Shown piece by piece: positions 61,670-64,000 of a stretch of 64,000 nucleotides of DNA (positions are counted from its first letter, which is position 1; each line of letters opens with the position of its first letter). Both the position numbers and the translations under genes were made by a program. Source of the DNA: Lichenicola sp965198575 (GTDB lineage Bacteria; Pseudomonadota; Alphaproteobacteria; Acetobacterales; Acetobacteraceae); contig NZ_OZ240671.1 in NCBI RefSeq assembly GCF_965198575.1, positions 1,426,001 through 1,490,000 on the forward strand, given 5' to 3'. The notes beneath the pieces are model-generated. The model had not been told where the DNA came from. It was given only the letters and a program-made list of their open reading frames with translations, and did not search any database.

Positions 61670-63310
61670 TCAGCGCCCGAACTCGGCAAGCTCGGTGTCG
61701 CGCAGCAGATGCACCCGCTGCCGGAGCGCCTCCGCGCGTGCCCGTCCGGAGAATGGCGCGTCCGAGACCAGCGCGGTGACCGCCCCCTCCTGCCTGGCGC
61801 CCATCGCCGCGGCTTCGTCGACCATCTCGCCGGTGATGGCGCTGCGCGACTGCCGGCAGCGCACCAGCAGCATGGTGCCCGCACGCTTGCCGACGATGTC
61901 CGGCCCGACGCCGCCGCCGGTGAACCCCATTTGCGTCGTCCAGCCGGCGCGATCGAGCTCAGCGGCGCAGAGGCGGCGGAACTCCTGCGGCGTCGGCACC
62001 GGCTCCGGCCGGGCGGTGGCTCCGGCCGGGATCGCGGGTGCCACGCCGCTTTCGTTCGGCGGCCAGCCCGAATCCTCGACATGCGCGAAGTGCTTGCGCC
62101 GACGCGCGACGACTGCGGCGCCGATGACGAACACCAGCAACAGCAGCCCGAGCAGCACGCCGATCAACGGACCATAGCTCCCGGATCCCGCCCGGCCCGT
62201 CCCCGCATTCGGCGGCCAGGCGGGCACCGTTGCACCCGCTGCCGATGCTGGTGTGGGCGTTGCGGGAGCCGGTGCCGCGGATGTTGGGGCGGCGGGCAAG
62301 GCCGATGCCTCGGATGCCGGTGCTGTGGGTGGCGACGCCGAGGGCACCGGCGGCGGCGCGGGTGGCGGCGTTACGGGTGCCGCCGTTGCGGGTGCCGATG
62401 CCGCGGATGTTGGGGCGGCGGGCAAGGCCGATGCGTCGGATGCCGGTGCTGAGGGTGGCGGCTCAGAAGGCACCGCCGGCGTTGCGGGTGCCAGTGCTGC
62501 GGGTGCCACCGTTGCAGGTGCCGCCGTTGCAGGTGGCGCCGTTACGGGTGCTGGTGTTGCGGGTGCCGGTGTTGCGGGTGCCGGTGTTGCGGGTGCCGGT
62601 GTTGCGGGTGCGGGTGTTGCGGGTGCGGGTGCTGTTTCAGCGCTCGGAGACGCGGCTGCGGGAAGTGCCGGGGACGCCGTGGACGATGGAGCCGCTACCG
62701 GCGTCGGCGAAGGTGCCGTTGCCGCCGCCTGATCGGAGACAGATGCAGCGGCCATGACCGGTGCAGGCTGCGCCGGAGCCGGTGCCGACTGCATTGGTGC
62801 AGCCGGTATCGATGCGGCGGGAGCCTGCGGACCCGGCGCCGCCTGGGGCCTGGGCGCGAGTTGGACCGGTGCGTCAGCCGTCACGGCAACCGGCGGCGTG
62901 GGCAGAGCGCCGGTTGCCGGTCCCGGCGGTGGCGCATCGACCATCGCCATGTGCGGCGGCGCCGGCGGCCCGATTGCCACACGCGCTGCCGGGCGGATCT
63001 CACCTGCAAGGACGTACACCGGAGGCTCGCCAGGCCGCGGCGGCACGCGACGCAGCAGCACGAGCCCGCCCTGCTGAAGGATCACCTCGAGCCGAAGCGC
63101 CGGGGACAGAACAAAGCAGCGACCCGCACTGTGGACATACCGAACCCAGTCGCGGCCCCGGGCGCGCGCCTCCGGGCCATGCAGCGCCAACGTGGCCCTC
63201 GGATCGACGCAGCCATAGAGCGTGTGGCCGACCTGGTAGTATGAAGCAGCACCCGCTGCCGGCGATGCGGCAAGCAGCAGAAGTGCCGCCGCAGCCAAAC
63301 GACGCTCCAT
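61670..63310 (-). CDS. Membrane protein with Pro/Ala linker and Mrr-like restriction-endonuclease-fold domain
   Basis: This protein of about 546 residues begins with a signal peptide (AAAALLLLAASPAAGAAS) and a small domain to about residue 110 with two Cys. A 280-residue Pro/Ala/Thr-rich linker with PATPA repeats, one membrane helix (GPLIGVLLGLLLLVFVIGAAVV) and a C-terminal Mrr-like domain follow. In the last, Asp of VGPDIVGKR is retained but the usual QxK is replaced by LVRCRQS, so nuclease activity is doubtful. ATG 63310 follows GGAGGGG. The Mrr-like domain would face the cytoplasm if the signal is cleaved. Function is unknown. Confidence 0.75.
   Translation of the reverse strand: MERRLAAAALLLLAASPAAGAASYYQVGHTLYGCVDPRATLALHGPEARARGRDWVRYVHSAGRCFVLSPALRLEVILQQGGLVLLRRVPPRPGEPPVYVLAGEIRPAARVAIGPPAPPHMAMVDAPPPGPATGALPTPPVAVTADAPVQLAPRPQAAPGPQAPAASIPAAPMQSAPAPAQPAPVMAAASVSDQAAATAPSPTPVAAPSSTASPALPAAASPSAETAPAPATPAPATPAPATPAPATPAPATPAPVTAPPATAAPATVAPAALAPATPAVPSEPPPSAPASDASALPAAPTSAASAPATAAPVTPPPAPPPVPSASPPTAPASEASALPAAPTSAAPAPATPTPASAAGATVPAWPPNAGTGRAGSGSYGPLIGVLLGLLLLVFVIGAAVVARRRKHFAHVEDSGWPPNESGVAPAIPAGATARPEPVPTPQEFRRLCAAELDRAGWTTQMGFTGGGVGPDIVGKRAGTMLLVRCRQSRSAITGEMVDEAAAMGARQEGAVTALVSDAPFSGRARAEALRQRVHLLRDTELAEFGR
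62551..62632. repeat. 15-bp tandem repeats in the Pro/Ala linker
   Basis: Imperfect 15-base units of the form GGTGTTGCGGGTGCC repeat about five times and encode APATP on the minus strand. A longer duplicated block encoding ASALPAAPTSAA also occurs twice nearby (around 62290 and 62420). Confidence 0.8.
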
Positions 63311-63431
63311 TGGTGTCCCCTCCGTGGCCTGGACGTCCGGAGCCCCCGATCGTTCCGGTACTGGCAGGAGTGGCACGTTATTTTGCCTTCAATAGGGCAC
63401 GCAAGCCGCAGCTTGGCCGCAGTGCGTCGGA

Positions 63432-64000
63432 TCACGGCATCAAGAGCGTCAATTGCGGCGCAGGCTCCACACCACGTGGCGCCGACGGCTCGAGCAGGCT
63501 GCGGACGCCACACCCCACGAGGAACGTGGCGATGCGATCGAAAATGTCGGGATCGCGGCTTGGATCGTCAGGATCACCGCGCGGCACCCAGATGATGGTG
63601 TCGTAGCGCGCCCGGGTCAGCAGCACGCGGTAGGTGTTCAGCCGCCAGGCGATCTTGTCCGCATCGCGCGCGATCTGCCACCGCGTGCCACGAAACGAGC
63701 GCGCCTGCCACGGCCCGGATTCGGCCGCACCGCCCACCGCGCGGATCAGGTCCGCGTCCCAACAAACACCAACCTGGTCGAGCTCGAGTCCCTGCACCGA
63801 GAATTGCGTCGCCACGATTTCCAGCGAATCCGAGGCCCGCACATCACGATCCCGCAACCAGCTTTCGAGGAACCAGCGCGCCACGGCCTGAGGATCCATA
63901 TGCGGCAATTCGCAGCCGAGCCCCTCCGCCCGCAGGCGCCGCGCACCCGCGCTCGCTACCAGACCCGCACGATGCACGCCACGTGCGCTCGCACGTAATC
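63432..64000 (-). CDS. C-terminal part of a DUF2075-type DNA/RNA helicase-like protein (5' end outside window)
   Basis: The frame is open to the window edge, so only the last 189 residues or so are seen. They match the end of the DUF2075 family of P-loop ATPases: ATQFSVQGLELDQVGVCWDADL, FRGTRWQ, and the superfamily 1 helicase motif VI-like NTYRVLLTRARYDTIIWVPRGD, then ATFLVGCGVRSLL. In the family, helicase-like domains follow an N-terminal Walker A region that would lie outside this window. It is separated from the Mrr-like gene by 121 bases on the same strand. Its role is unknown; related proteins occur near defence and mobile genes. Confidence 0.85.
   Translation of the reverse strand, partial: LRASARGVHRAGLVASAGARRLRAEGLGCELPHMDPQAVARWFLESWLRDRDVRASDSLEIVATQFSVQGLELDQVGVCWDADLIRAVGGAAESGPWQARSFRGTRWQIARDADKIAWRLNTYRVLLTRARYDTIIWVPRGDPDDPSRDPDIFDRIATFLVGCGVRSLLEPSAPRGVEPAPQLTLLMP

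Noticed and set aside
59840..62452. 870-codon plus-strand frame across lepA and the Mrr-like gene
   Set aside because: It is antisense to two well supported genes, and its product has the His/Arg/Gln-rich composition of a shadow frame.

Overview
The window is GC-rich DNA, densely packed with genes on both strands. It looks like the chromosome of an alphaproteobacterium, most plausibly an Acetobacteraceae or Rhodospirillales member. This rests on overall gene style (LepA, the SUV3-type helicase, ExoA-like and GumC-like exopolysaccharide proteins), not on a marker gene. Core-type genes sit at the right end: lepA, a tRNA-Ser gene and an Mrr-fold membrane protein. Most of the rest is accessory and concerned with the cell surface.

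Layout. 1-561: relic of a zinc alcohol dehydrogenase. 554-9275: a giant Ser/Thr-rich repeat protein (1785 aa of 8-residue repeats), a TPR/GT41 O-GlcNAc-transferase-like gene downstream on the same strand, and a divergent GT4 glycosyltransferase. 9418-15936: a secreted CocE-type hydrolase, a double-domain KaiC-like ATPase with a CheY-like receiver, a LysR regulator, two small membrane or secreted proteins and a sulfotransferase-like protein. 15990-22085: a leftward set with a stand-alone amino-acid adenylation enzyme, two flavin/FMN reductases, a sugar epimerase-like protein and a methyltransferase. 22230-24608: an SUV3-like RNA helicase.

24910-48073 is a complete Wzx/Wzy-type exopolysaccharide locus: flippase, glycosyltransferases, Wza-like exporter, polyprenyl-phosphate sugar transferase, GumC-like co-polymerase, Wzy-like polymerase, GH2 and GH16 glycosidases and a terminal 2-oxoglutarate dioxygenase. 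In its middle sits an amino-acid-on-carrier-protein module: an acyl carrier protein, an acyl-CoA-dehydrogenase-like flavoprotein, a seryl-tRNA-synthetase-like amino acid:carrier-protein ligase, a DUF1839-like protein and a fused double alpha/beta hydrolase. The Zn-ligand spacing of the ligase agrees with the characterised Bradyrhizobium enzyme. The layout suggests that an activated, possibly oxidised, amino acid is made on the carrier protein and used to decorate the polysaccharide.

48074-49888 is decayed DNA with an IS5-family transposase relic and one low-GC two-helix membrane protein. 49889-59232 holds an unusual regulator (winged helix, membrane segment, TolB-like and TPR region, cysteine-less rhodanese end). 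It is divergent from a tight six-gene operon: two paralogous proteins of unknown function, a peptidoglycan-binding transglycosylase-like protein, a membrane protein, a small beta-rich protein and a Cys/His hydrolase-like protein. I do not recognise this operon as any described system. It and the carrier-protein/polysaccharide locus are the two best candidates for new biology here.
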